This document shows, piece after piece, positions 1-6,704 of a stretch of DNA of 10,320 nucleotides. Where the stretch lies: NCBI GenBank assembly GCA_019313505.1, contig JAFDBA010000073.1:1-10320 (forward strand), read 5' to 3'. Both the position numbers and the translations under genes were made by a program. Numbering within the stretch: the stretch's first letter is position 1; each line of letters begins with the position of its first letter. The notes beneath the pieces are model-generated. The model made no database searches, was not told where the DNA came from, and saw nothing but the letters and a program-made list of their open reading frames with translations. The DNA comes from Deltaproteobacteria bacterium (GTDB lineage: Bacteria > Desulfobacterota > Desulfobacteria > Desulfobacterales > UBA11574).

Positions 1-1536
1 GGTATTATGCATGGTAAAACCATGATCGTCGGGTTTTATATGCGTGGTCCGATTGGTGCACCTGCGTCCAACCCCGCTCTGGAGATTACCAGTTCAGTAT
101 ATGTGTCACACAGCGCGGAAATCCTTTACAGAAATACGTTTTCCGATTTTGACAAAGAGGTTGACCGTCTGGGGCATTTTTACACCAATATCCACAGTGA
201 AGGTCTGAACAGGCTTGAAGATCTGCCCAGCGCACGGGTGTTTATGGACCGAAGTTATCAAACCACCTACAGTTTTAACTGCACATATGCCGGAAATACG
301 TTGCTTCTGAAAAAAGGAAATCACCGGTTTTCCGTTGACAAGGCCGTGTATGAAAACAGGGGCAATGAGCTGTCGGAACATATGTTTATTACCGGTATAG
401 ACGGGCCAGGTGGTCGTATAACCTGGTGTGCCGGCGCTGCTCCAAGCGGGTGCGGGAAAACCACCACAGCCATAGCGGGTGATCATTTTATCGGCGATGA
501 TCTGGCCCAAATGTGGATTGATGAAACCGGTAACATCTGCTCAATAAATCCTGAATGCGGGATTTTCGGTATTGTGGAAGATGTAAACTGGGAAGGCGAT
601 CCACATCTTATGGAACTTCTTCGAAAGCCCGGCACAGAAATTATCTGGTCTAATGTTCTTATTGATGGCAACGGTGTTCCCCGCTGGACAGGGGATGGTG
701 AAGATTCCCCTCTTAAAGGAATAAATTTTCAAGGGACATGGGAACAGGGGATGACCGATGAAAACGGCAAAGAGATCCCCATATCCCATCCCAATGCAAG
801 ATGCACCTTGGCTTCGTCAGCCCTGGCGAATTATTCTGAACGGTCGGAAGATCCCAACGGTGTGGAAACCAGAGTGATTACTTACAGCGGTAGAGACAGC
901 AATACCATGCCTCCGATCTGGACACATAAAAATTCGGACCACGGTGTGGTTACCGGCGCTTGTATTATGTCTACCGCCACAGCCACTGAAGTGGGGGCAA
1001 CCGGTGTTAAACGGGCGCCTTGGGCCAATGCTCCCTTTATCCCGGGTGCCTTGTCCGATTATATGGATGCTCAATTTAAGTTTTTCGGTAATGAAAAAAT
1101 CGCAAAAGATAAAAAAGCGGTAATGGCGGGGTTGAATTATTTTTTAACCCATGAAGCCAGAGGTGGCACTTCCAAAAAACTGCTCGGAGAAAAAAGAGAT
1201 GTAAAAGTCTGGCTGGCCTGGCTGGAAAGACATGCACACAATGAAGTAGATGTCATTAAAACCCCCATCGGCAATCTTCCGAAGTTTAATGATCTTAAAA
1301 GCCTTTTTCAATCCATAATCAACAAAGAATATACGGAAGAACTATATATTAAGCAGTTTTCTTTGTACATTGACAATATTGTTGCAAGACTAGACATGCA
1401 GGCAGAGGCATATAGAAAAGAACTTGATATCCCGGACAGACTATTCGAAGTTTTAAAAAAACAGAAACAGGGCCTAATGGTGCTAAAAGAAAAATATGGC
1501 CCGATTGTGACACCGTCTCAGCTTGAGGAATTATAA
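1..1536 (+). CDS. pckG: Phosphoenolpyruvate carboxykinase (GTP), 5'-truncated by window edge
   Basis: GTP-dependent PEP carboxykinase, a cytosolic enzyme interconverting oxaloacetate plus GTP with PEP, GDP and CO2 (gluconeogenesis or anaplerosis). The reading frame is already open at base 1, so the ATG at 7 is internal. About 511 residues are visible against the usual 600 or so, and roughly 90-110 N-terminal residues lie outside the window. Visible signatures are the nucleotide P-loop GAAPSGCGKT (nt 433-462), the kinase-2/metal motif GDDLAQ soon after it, the following INPECGIFG segment, and an early block ITSSVYVSHSAEILYR. The C-terminal part (VKVWLAWLERHAHNEV, then TPIGNLPKF) resembles the archaeal Thermococcus-type GTP enzyme more than the vertebrate type, from memory. 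The P-loop is GTP-family-like, not the ATP-type GLSGTGKT. The stop TAA (1534-1536) lies inside the start region of the downstream permease gene, which suggests co-translation. Confidence 0.93.
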   Translation, partial: GIMHGKTMIVGFYMRGPIGAPASNPALEITSSVYVSHSAEILYRNTFSDFDKEVDRLGHFYTNIHSEGLNRLEDLPSARVFMDRSYQTTYSFNCTYAGNTLLLKKGNHRFSVDKAVYENRGNELSEHMFITGIDGPGGRITWCAGAAPSGCGKTTTAIAGDHFIGDDLAQMWIDETGNICSINPECGIFGIVEDVNWEGDPHLMELLRKPGTEIIWSNVLIDGNGVPRWTGDGEDSPLKGINFQGTWEQGMTDENGKEIPISHPNARCTLASSALANYSERSEDPNGVETRVITYSGRDSNTMPPIWTHKNSDHGVVTGACIMSTATATEVGATGVKRAPWANAPFIPGALSDYMDAQFKFFGNEKIAKDKKAVMAGLNYFLTHEARGGTSKKLLGEKRDVKVWLAWLERHAHNEVDVIKTPIGNLPKFNDLKSLFQSIINKEYTEELYIKQFSLYIDNIVARLDMQAEAYRKELDIPDRLFEVLKKQKQGLMVLKEKYGPIVTPSQLEEL

Positions 1537-2779
1537 TATTAACCCCATTTTCAAGGTAATTTGCAGCGGCCGCATGCTGGTCGCTCTTCTGATGGGTTTT
1601 GCCTGCGGTTTGCCGCTTCTTCTGACCGTAACGGTGTTGCAGGCGTGGATGCAAGAACAAGGGGTCGATCTGACCGTGATCGGAATGATATCCCTTGTTG
1701 GTCTTCCATATACGTTAAAGTTTCTCTGGGCGCCGGTTCTGGACCGTTTTACGCTTCCTTTTCTGGGCCGCAGAAGAGGCTGGCTTCTTGTGGCTCAGAT
1801 GGCCTTGATGGTTTCAATATCCGGCCTGGGTTTTACTGATCCAGGGAAGAATCTATGGGTGACGGCATTTGCGGCATTTCTGGTAACTTTTTTCAGCGCC
1901 TCACAGGATATTGCCGTTGATGCCTATCGAAGAGAAGATCTTCCTGATGTCGAACTGGGGATGGGCTCTTCTCTGTACGTCAACGGATATCGGGTCGGAA
2001 TGCTTCTTGCCTCCGGCGGTGGTCTGATTATGGCGGATCACATGCCGTTTTTCATGGTCTATCAGATAATGGCGGCCTGTTTGCTGCCCGGTGTTGTCAC
2101 CACGCTTCTGGCGCCGGAACCCAAAATTTATGAAGGGACTCCGGAGACCCTGAGGGAAGCAGTTTTTGATCCGCTCATAGAATATTTCAGCCGGCGGGGT
2201 GCGTTATGGATACTTGCCTTTATTCTTTTTTACAAGATTGGCGATACAATGGCCGGCGCCATGACAATACCCTTTTATCTGGATATAGGGTTTTCAAAAA
2301 CCCAGATTGGCGCTGTGGTGAAACTGTTCGGCTTTTGGGCTACCGTGGCCGGAACCTTGATCGGCGGGGTGATCATGCTCCGCCTCGAGATCAACCGAAG
2401 TCTCTGGATTTTTGGTTTTCTCCAGGCCGCATCCACCGCCGGTTTTGCGGTTCTGGCTCGGGTGGGCAACAGCCTTCCCTTATTGTCAACAGTTATCGCT
2501 TTTGAGAATCTCAGCAGCGGAATGGGAACCGCCGCTTTTATCGCATTCATGGCAAGCATTACTCATAAAAAATTTACCGCCACACAATATGCGCTGCTCA
2601 GCAGTCTCATGGGGGTTCCCAGGGTAATGGCTTCGGCGCCGACCGGTTTTTTTGCCAAGAACATGGGATGGGAAAGTTTTTTTATTGCCTGTACCCTTAT
2701 CGCTGCTCCGGGGATGCTCCTTCTTTTTAAATGTGCGCCCTGGAATTCCAAAAAGGTGGGGTCAAGATATGGAAAATAA
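1523..2779 (+). CDS. ampG: AmpG-like muropeptide permease, MFS superfamily
   Basis: Inner-membrane major facilitator protein of the AmpG group. Characterised AmpG imports GlcNAc-anhydroMurNAc peptides released during peptidoglycan turnover. The sequence parallels E. coli AmpG block by block: GFACGLPLLLTVTVLQAWM, LVGLPYTLKFLWAPVLDR, FLGRRRGWLL, SASQDIAVDAYRREDLP, NGYRVGMLLASGG and LLAPEP. It has about 12 hydrophobic segments. At 418 residues it is shorter than E. coli AmpG (about 490), lacking the C-terminal extension. The start is uncertain. TTG at 1523 gives the longest frame but has no Shine-Dalgarno. GAGGAA at 1525-1530 is well spaced for an ATT codon at 1538. ATG at 1574 would cut into residues that align with the E. 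coli N-terminus (NPIFKVICSGRM). It overlaps pckG by up to 14 nt and the next gene by 11 nt, so it is the middle member of an operon. The actual substrate in this organism is inferred only from family. Confidence 0.9.
   Translation: MRNYNINPIFKVICSGRMLVALLMGFACGLPLLLTVTVLQAWMQEQGVDLTVIGMISLVGLPYTLKFLWAPVLDRFTLPFLGRRRGWLLVAQMALMVSISGLGFTDPGKNLWVTAFAAFLVTFFSASQDIAVDAYRREDLPDVELGMGSSLYVNGYRVGMLLASGGGLIMADHMPFFMVYQIMAACLLPGVVTTLLAPEPKIYEGTPETLREAVFDPLIEYFSRRGALWILAFILFYKIGDTMAGAMTIPFYLDIGFSKTQIGAVVKLFGFWATVAGTLIGGVIMLRLEINRSLWIFGFLQAASTAGFAVLARVGNSLPLLSTVIAFENLSSGMGTAAFIAFMASITHKKFTATQYALLSSLMGVPRVMASAPTGFFAKNMGWESFFIACTLIAAPGMLLLFKCAPWNSKKVGSRYGK
2753..2761 (+). promoter_or_regulatory. Ribosome binding site setting the DUF6178-like start
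   Basis: AAGGTGGGG lies inside the permease coding sequence, 7 nt before ATG 2769. It fixes that start in preference to the in-frame extension back to 2652 and implies coupling of the two genes. Confidence 0.7.
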
Positions 2780-4505
2780 AAAGGTCATAACGCGAATCGA
2801 AAATCTGATGCAGCTGAGACAAAAAATCGTTTCCATGCCTCCTGAAAAAGCCTTGAATACCATTTTAGATTTGCCCCAGCCGGCCGCCTTGATCCATTCC
2901 TTCCCTGAAGAGGATTTTTATTTTTTAATCCATGATATCGGGATCGAAGATTCTCATCCGCTATTATCCCTTGCATCCGCCAAGCAGTGGGAATACATTG
3001 TAGATCTTGAAGTATGGCAAAAAGATAGAATTGAATTGAAATCGGTTACAAGATGGTTTGACCTGCTGTTTAAAGTAGATCCGGATCGTTTTATAAAGTG
3101 GTTCCTTGACCAAAAAACCGAATTCATGGAATTCTATCTGTTCAAAAACATCGAAGTTAAAATTAGGGAAAAAAATCAGGATCCATCCGAATTCGGTAAT
3201 GAGTTTTTCACATATGACGATACGTTTTATGTAAGGTTTCTCGACGGTACTTTCGACTTTGAAACCGAAGAAAGTGAGTCAGACCAAACCATAAAAAAAG
3301 ATCGCAACGCTTTTCTTTCAAAATTTTTCAAAATTTTATCAGCCTTTGACCACATCACATATCAAAATGTTCTGCTGGAGACTTCCAGCGTAATCTCCGC
3401 AGAAACTGAAGAAGAAGCCTATCGACTGCGCAATGTAAGACTGGCGGAAAAAGGCTTTCTGCCGTATGAAGAATCTATCGGCATATATCAGCCGTTGAAA
3501 GCAGAGGATTTTGAAAAGCAGGACACAAAATTTATTTCAATAGATTCTGACCGGAAGCTGTTTTTGCCCGTTCCTTTATATCATTCCGGAATGTTGGAGG
3601 AAGAAAATCTTTTTACCGCTGCCTTGAAAAAAATAGAAATAGATGATGTTATTGAACAGATTCAGACTGAGTTTGCAGGTCTGTGTAATCTTATCATCTC
3701 TGCCGATCAAAAAAATATCAGAGAAAAAGACGAACTGAAAAATGTTGTTAAAAAGGTATGCGGATACCTGAATATCGGACTTGAACGGTTATCACGGGAC
3801 AACATGGCTCCGGATGCCGGTCACTGTGCAGTATTGATACGCAACCACCCGCTTGCAAATATTTTCAGGGTCGGATACGGCATAGCTCTTGATCTGAAAT
3901 GGAGGGCCGAAAAATGGCAGGAAAAAAGCTGGTTCGAAAAACAAGGTCTGCTGCTGGGCTTCTGGGACGAAGAATGGCTGGGTGTACTGGGGGGACTGTT
4001 GATTAAAAAACCTCTGTTTTTTGATAACTATAAAACAGGGTTGCTCTACAGGGAATTTATGTCCATGGAAGACATAGAGGCTACGGATAATGTATTGAAT
4101 GAAATTATGGTCTTTGACGATCTTTTTGCTTTAATGGCGATAAATCCTGAACCGGTTACAGGCCGTTTTTTGACATATAAAAATTTTATACTGACCCTCT
4201 GGGCAAGAAATTACCTCGGCATGTCAGGGGAAATTGAACCGTTAAGTCTTGACGAACTCCAGCGACTATTTGATGATCTTTGGGTGGACAAAAAAAAGCC
4301 GTACAAAATCAGACAGTCAATGAAAGAATCGTTTTTGAGCTGGCTTTCAGACCGGACAGGTTTTGCCAATTACGATATTTCCCGAAAACTGGGTCATACT
4401 CTGGAAAATCTTTTTGGCGAGGTTGAAAGGGAATATGGTGAGGTATCAAGTAAAGATTTTGACCCCAGATATATTAATCTTTTTCTGATTCAAAAAAATA
4501 AGTAA
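2769..4505 (+). CDS. Conserved protein of unknown function, probably DUF6178 family
   Basis: A 578-residue soluble protein with no signal peptide or membrane segment, rich in acidic and aromatic residues. I do not recognise a catalytic motif. The opening (IENLMQLRQKIVSMPPEKAL, then a PQPAALIHSFPEEDFYFLIHDIG segment) and the later WDEEWLGVLGGLLIKKPLFFDNY block match my memory of the DUF6178 family, common in Desulfobacterota. That family assignment is from memory and moderate in confidence. The ATG at 2769 is chosen because AAGGTGGGG (2753-2761) lies 7 nt upstream. The frame is open further up to 2652, but that stretch lies entirely inside the permease gene in another frame. The start overlaps the ampG stop by 11 nt, indicating translational coupling with the permease and PEPCK. 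The stop TAA is followed 5 nt later by a dispersed palindrome, which probably marks the operon end. Confidence 0.88.
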   Translation: MENKKVITRIENLMQLRQKIVSMPPEKALNTILDLPQPAALIHSFPEEDFYFLIHDIGIEDSHPLLSLASAKQWEYIVDLEVWQKDRIELKSVTRWFDLLFKVDPDRFIKWFLDQKTEFMEFYLFKNIEVKIREKNQDPSEFGNEFFTYDDTFYVRFLDGTFDFETEESESDQTIKKDRNAFLSKFFKILSAFDHITYQNVLLETSSVISAETEEEAYRLRNVRLAEKGFLPYEESIGIYQPLKAEDFEKQDTKFISIDSDRKLFLPVPLYHSGMLEEENLFTAALKKIEIDDVIEQIQTEFAGLCNLIISADQKNIREKDELKNVVKKVCGYLNIGLERLSRDNMAPDAGHCAVLIRNHPLANIFRVGYGIALDLKWRAEKWQEKSWFEKQGLLLGFWDEEWLGVLGGLLIKKPLFFDNYKTGLLYREFMSMEDIEATDNVLNEIMVFDDLFALMAINPEPVTGRFLTYKNFILTLWARNYLGMSGEIEPLSLDELQRLFDDLWVDKKKPYKIRQSMKESFLSWLSDRTGFANYDISRKLGHTLENLFGEVEREYGEVSSKDFDPRYINLFLIQKNK

Positions 4506-4510
4506 TAATT

Positions 4511-4589
4511 CAGCCACTAAGGCACAAAGTCACAAAGAATGGGTATGAATTATATTATAATCTTTGGTGTCTTCGTGTCTTTGTGGCTG
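4511..4589. repeat. Dispersed palindromic repeat, family A, copy 1
   Basis: An imperfect inverted repeat opens with CAGCCACTAAGGCACAAAG and closes with GTGTCTTTGTGGCTG. The arms surround a short AT-rich loop. The last 27 bases (4563-4589) are identical to 6313-6339 and the left arm repeats at 6229-6246, in the same orientation, so this is one family present twice in the window. It begins 5 nt after the stop of the DUF6178-like gene and ends 26 nt before the next start. The arms are themselves built from short degenerate units (GGCAC-AAAG on the left, GTGTCTT on the right). The transcript would fold into a long hairpin and might act as a terminator or mRNA-end structure; this is inferred. It contains no transposase. 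Confidence 0.85.
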
Positions 4590-4615
4590 CACGTTCACAA
4601 AAATAGAAATAAAAA

Positions 4616-5326
4616 GTGACTAAAATGAATGACAACTTATCAAATGTTGAAATATCGGTCCAGGAACTAAAACTTTTGGTCAACACGTTAACAAAATCGG
4701 TGGCACTGTCCCTCAGGAAGCGTTACACTTGGCTGGGGGTGATCGCCGGATTGTTGATCGGCTGCTGCCTCACCCTTGTAATTATCAGTCTGGCAGGGAA
4801 GAATACGGATAAGATCACGGTAACCACACAAACTCTTCTGGAAAAAAGCCGGGAAACGATATCCGAGTTGAAGCAGATAAATTCAAAAATTTCACAGTTA
4901 GCTCAAACGACCCATGGGTTGAATGAAAAAAAACAGACAACTGATAAGATATCAGCATCAACAGATGTGGGAAAAACAAGCTTGAGTGCAGCTCAGGACG
5001 TAATTCAAGCTAAAAGGTACATAGTATATTTGCATTATATGAACAAAAAAAATAAGAAACTTATGGAAAGACTTTCTGCCTTTTTAAACAATTACGGTTT
5101 CAAGGTGGCCGGAATTCAAAAGGTCAATTATCATCATCAAGACGTTCGTTATTTCCATGATGAAGATAAAGAGGGGGCGCTTCTTTTACAAAAGCATTTA
5201 ACAGGTTTTATCACCCCTTTTTCTAATCTTAAAGACACCAATATTAAAATCATAAACTTGAGTTCTAAATTCCCGAATGCACAAAAAGGGGCACTTGAAC
5301 TTTGGGTAAATTTTTTAACGTCTTAA
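4616..5326 (+). CDS. Membrane-anchored coiled-coil protein with LytR_C/SPOR-like C-terminal domain
   Basis: A 236-residue protein of unknown function. Visible layout: an N-terminal cytosolic helix (1-37) ending in RKR at 34-36; one membrane segment at about 38-60 (positive-inside rule predicts the C-terminus outside); a polar helical stretch with coiled-coil character at about 66-97; a low-complexity Ser/Thr/Lys linker; and a compact alpha/beta domain from about 134 to 236. That domain reads YIVYLHYMNKKNKKLMERL, then GFKVAGIQKV, then VRYFHDEDKEGALLL. The pattern (strand, helix, strand, VRYF-x-ED, helix) is like LytR_C or SPOR-type small domains seen in cell-envelope and some conflict-associated proteins. 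This is a resemblance, not a firm match. The start is GTG at 4616 or ATG at 4625, and neither has a good Shine-Dalgarno. It ends 16 nt before the CTG start of the next gene, so the two form a pair. Confidence 0.82.
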   Translation: MTKMNDNLSNVEISVQELKLLVNTLTKSVALSLRKRYTWLGVIAGLLIGCCLTLVIISLAGKNTDKITVTTQTLLEKSRETISELKQINSKISQLAQTTHGLNEKKQTTDKISASTDVGKTSLSAAQDVIQAKRYIVYLHYMNKKNKKLMERLSAFLNNYGFKVAGIQKVNYHHQDVRYFHDEDKEGALLLQKHLTGFITPFSNLKDTNIKIINLSSKFPNAQKGALELWVNFLTS

Positions 5327-5333
5327 AAGGAGG
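5327..5333 (+). promoter_or_regulatory. Strong Shine-Dalgarno that points to a CTG start at 5342
   Basis: AAGGAGG immediately follows the stop of the upstream gene. It is 8 nt before CTG 5342 (in frame) and 38 nt before the first in-frame ATG (5372), so it argues for initiation at CTG. Confidence 0.65.
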
Positions 5334-5341
5334 TTGCCGTC

Positions 5342-6001
5342 CTGGAATTAGCAACTTTTTCAAGCAGCTTTATGTTTCTTATCCTCGGCATTATGATAGG
5401 TTCCGGGATACTTGGCGGTTTGGTGAATTATTTTCTATCGGAATATCACAAACCGCCTGCATGGAAAGCTGTTGTTGGGTATTGCCTGCTTGGGATTGTT
5501 TCAGCTTTAATCGTGCCTCTCTTTTTGAACATGATTTCCAGCAATTTGCTCACTGTTGCACAAAAAAAACCTGTCAACCTATTCATTTTCAATGGTGTCT
5601 GCCTTCTATTTGCCTTGTTCTCATGCAAATTTAAAGATAATATTTATAATAAACGGTTCCAGGGAACCGCAAGTATAAATAAAAACCATGGTAACGCCGA
5701 TCCGGCCGAAACAGATTATGATTTAAAAATCGGTTGCCGGAAAGTTTCAAAGGATCGGCTAAGCCGGGCCGGAATTTCGGAAAGTGAATTAAAGATTTTG
5801 CAGGTAATGGCCCGTGGAAACAATGTCCATCAAAGCCTGGTCGGTTTGCTGAAAGATCCGGAACTTGCAAAAGAGCAAGTCAATGAAACGCTTTCTTTTC
5901 TGATGGCCAAAGGTTTGGTTGAGCAGAAATTAAACAAGGAAAACAAACTTCGGTTATATCTGACGCCAAAAGGAAAACAGATTCTTGATCAAGTTAAATA
6001 G
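5342..6001 (+). CDS. Three-TM membrane protein fused to a winged-helix domain (YLATT-like)
   Basis: A 219-residue protein if begun at CTG 5342, which has AAGGAGG 8 nt upstream; ATG 5372 (209 residues) has none. Three hydrophobic segments lie at about 11-32, 43-62 and 79-95. Sequence features there include GGLVNYFLSEY between segments 1 and 2, and VPLFLNMISSNLL after segment 2. This three-helix block resembles, from memory, the YEATS-like-associating three-TM (YLATT) module reported with predicted bacterial conflict or stress systems. After a polar linker, residues about 143-219 form a winged helix of the MarR/PadR kind: SESELKILQVMARG, a middle helix-turn-helix, MAKGLVEQKL, and the wing LRLYLTPKGKQIL. 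No YEATS-like or NTPase gene is visible nearby. The gene may be a membrane-held DNA-binding sensor working with the upstream coiled-coil protein; that is inference. The stop TAG shares its G with the start of a palindromic repeat. Confidence 0.8.
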   Translation: MELATFSSSFMFLILGIMIGSGILGGLVNYFLSEYHKPPAWKAVVGYCLLGIVSALIVPLFLNMISSNLLTVAQKKPVNLFIFNGVCLLFALFSCKFKDNIYNKRFQGTASINKNHGNADPAETDYDLKIGCRKVSKDRLSRAGISESELKILQVMARGNNVHQSLVGLLKDPELAKEQVNETLSFLMAKGLVEQKLNKENKLRLYLTPKGKQILDQVK

Positions 6002-6146
6002 GACGCAGATTTTCTCAGACCCGCCTGCCATGCGAGCTCGCCAGCCAGCCAAGCAAGGCGGTCCGGGGCACAAGCGGGCAGGTATACACAGATAATATTA
6101 TTATTTATAATTTAAAAAACTTTTTAATCTGTGTTCATCTGTGTCC
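6001..6146. repeat. Dispersed palindromic repeat, family B, interrupted in its left arm
   Basis: Outer arms GGACGCAGAT (6001-6010) and ATCTGTGTCC (6137-6146) are complementary at 9 of 10 positions. Inner arms ACACAGAT (6086-6093) and ATCTGTGT (6127-6134) are perfectly complementary. In the right arm the two units are 2 nt apart; in the left arm 75 nt separate them, so the left arm seems to carry an insert. The element starts on the last base of the upstream stop codon. I recall similar CAGAT/ATCTGTGT palindromes scattered through Desulfobacterota genomes. Confidence 0.75.
6011..6085. repeat. GC-rich insert nested in the family-B palindrome
   Basis: This stretch is very GC-rich against AT-rich flanks. 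It holds short inverted pairs CCTGCC (6024-6029) with GGCAGG (6077-6082), and CCGCCT (6021-6026) with AGGCGG (6056-6061), plus the perfect palindrome GCGAGCTCGC (6032-6041). It separates the two left-arm units of the host palindrome, which fits a second small repeat inserted into an older one. It has no coding capacity. Confidence 0.55.
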
Positions 6147-6227
6147 CAAAAAAGGAAATTCTTATACTATAAATTTAACAAAAATAGTACATTTTGATAA
6201 ACACGAATAAAAAAAACTGTAATAGTT

Positions 6228-6340
6228 TAGCCACTAAGGCACAAAGGCACAAGGAAGGGGTATTTATTATAAACCTTTATCAGAAATGGCATTAAAAGAA
6301 TTATATTAAATTTTTGGTGTCTTCGTGTCTTTGTGGCTGA
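6228..6340. repeat. Dispersed palindromic repeat, family A, copy 2
   Basis: Second copy of the element at 4511-4589, same orientation. The left arm AGCCACTAAGGCACAAAG is identical, and the right-hand 27 bases (6313-6339) are identical to 4563-4589. The loop is about 30 nt longer than in copy 1. It ends about 36 nt before the start of the small gene at 6376, so it lies in that gene's leader. The two copies bracket the coiled-coil and three-TM gene pair. Confidence 0.85.
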
Positions 6341-6375
6341 ACGTTTAAAAAAAACTTTAAAATGGAGATTGATTT

Positions 6376-6615
6376 ATGGAACCGATGGCTGACACATGGG
6401 TAAAGAATTTTCGTTCCGTTGTGGTTAAGATAAAGGACGGAACAACGATTACCGGCAAATTGAATATTGGCGATTTTCCGAGAGTATCAGATTTTTTCAA
6501 GAAATCACCGGATCAGTATTTCGTTTTGTCCGACGCAGAACACAGGGGCATGACCGGAAAGGTAGTTATTATTAACAAAAATGAGATTGTGTGGGCCGAG
6601 CCGGAAGATAATTAA
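6376..6615 (+). CDS. Small conserved hypothetical protein, possible Sm/SH3-like barrel
   Basis: A 79-residue protein with no signal or membrane segment. GGAG (6364-6367) sits 8 nt before ATG 6376, supporting this start over the in-frame ATG at 6385. The sequence alternates short strands: SVVVKIKDGTTITGKLNIG, then a conserved-looking FPRVSDFFKKSPDQYFVLSD, then GKVVIINKNEIVWAEPED. A strand pair with DGT.xxGKL followed by a final strand ending VIINKNEIVWAEP is what a small Sm-like or SH3-like barrel looks like; DUF6812-type proteins share this pattern as I remember them. Function is unknown. It stands alone between repeat copy 2 and a convergent regulator gene. Confidence 0.78.
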   Translation: MEPMADTWVKNFRSVVVKIKDGTTITGKLNIGDFPRVSDFFKKSPDQYFVLSDAEHRGMTGKVVIINKNEIVWAEPEDN

Positions 6616-6674
6616 AGGTCTCGGAATTTCTTCAACCTAACAAAATCACAAGCCTTTTAAACGGCGACTTGTTT

Positions 6675-6697
6675 ATGCCATAATTTTAGGCATTTTT
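6675..6697 (+). terminator. Weak intrinsic terminator after the small gene
   Basis: ATGCC (6675-6679) and GGCAT (6689-6693) form a 5-bp stem around a 9-nt AT loop, followed by four T. It lies between the convergent ends of the small protein gene and the response regulator. The U-tract is on the + strand side only, so it would serve the + strand gene. The stem is short, hence low confidence. Confidence 0.4.
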
Positions 6698-6704
6698 ATC
6701 AATT

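Noticed and set aside
106..510. Antisense open frame over the PEPCK gene
   Set aside because: Shadow of a well-supported coding sequence; composition is typical of an antisense frame and there is no family resemblance.
2652..2768. In-frame extension upstream of the DUF6178-like gene
   Set aside because: It lies wholly inside the permease gene in another frame, while ATG 2769 has a strong ribosome site and a family-like N-terminus.
6147..6227. Sigma-70 promoter (TTGATA at 6194 with TAATAG at 6220)
   Set aside because: A 20-bp spacer is too long and the region is simply AT-rich.
4511..6340. Repeats as a CRISPR array
   Set aside because: Only two copies, palindromic, separated by genes, with no regular spacers and no cas genes.
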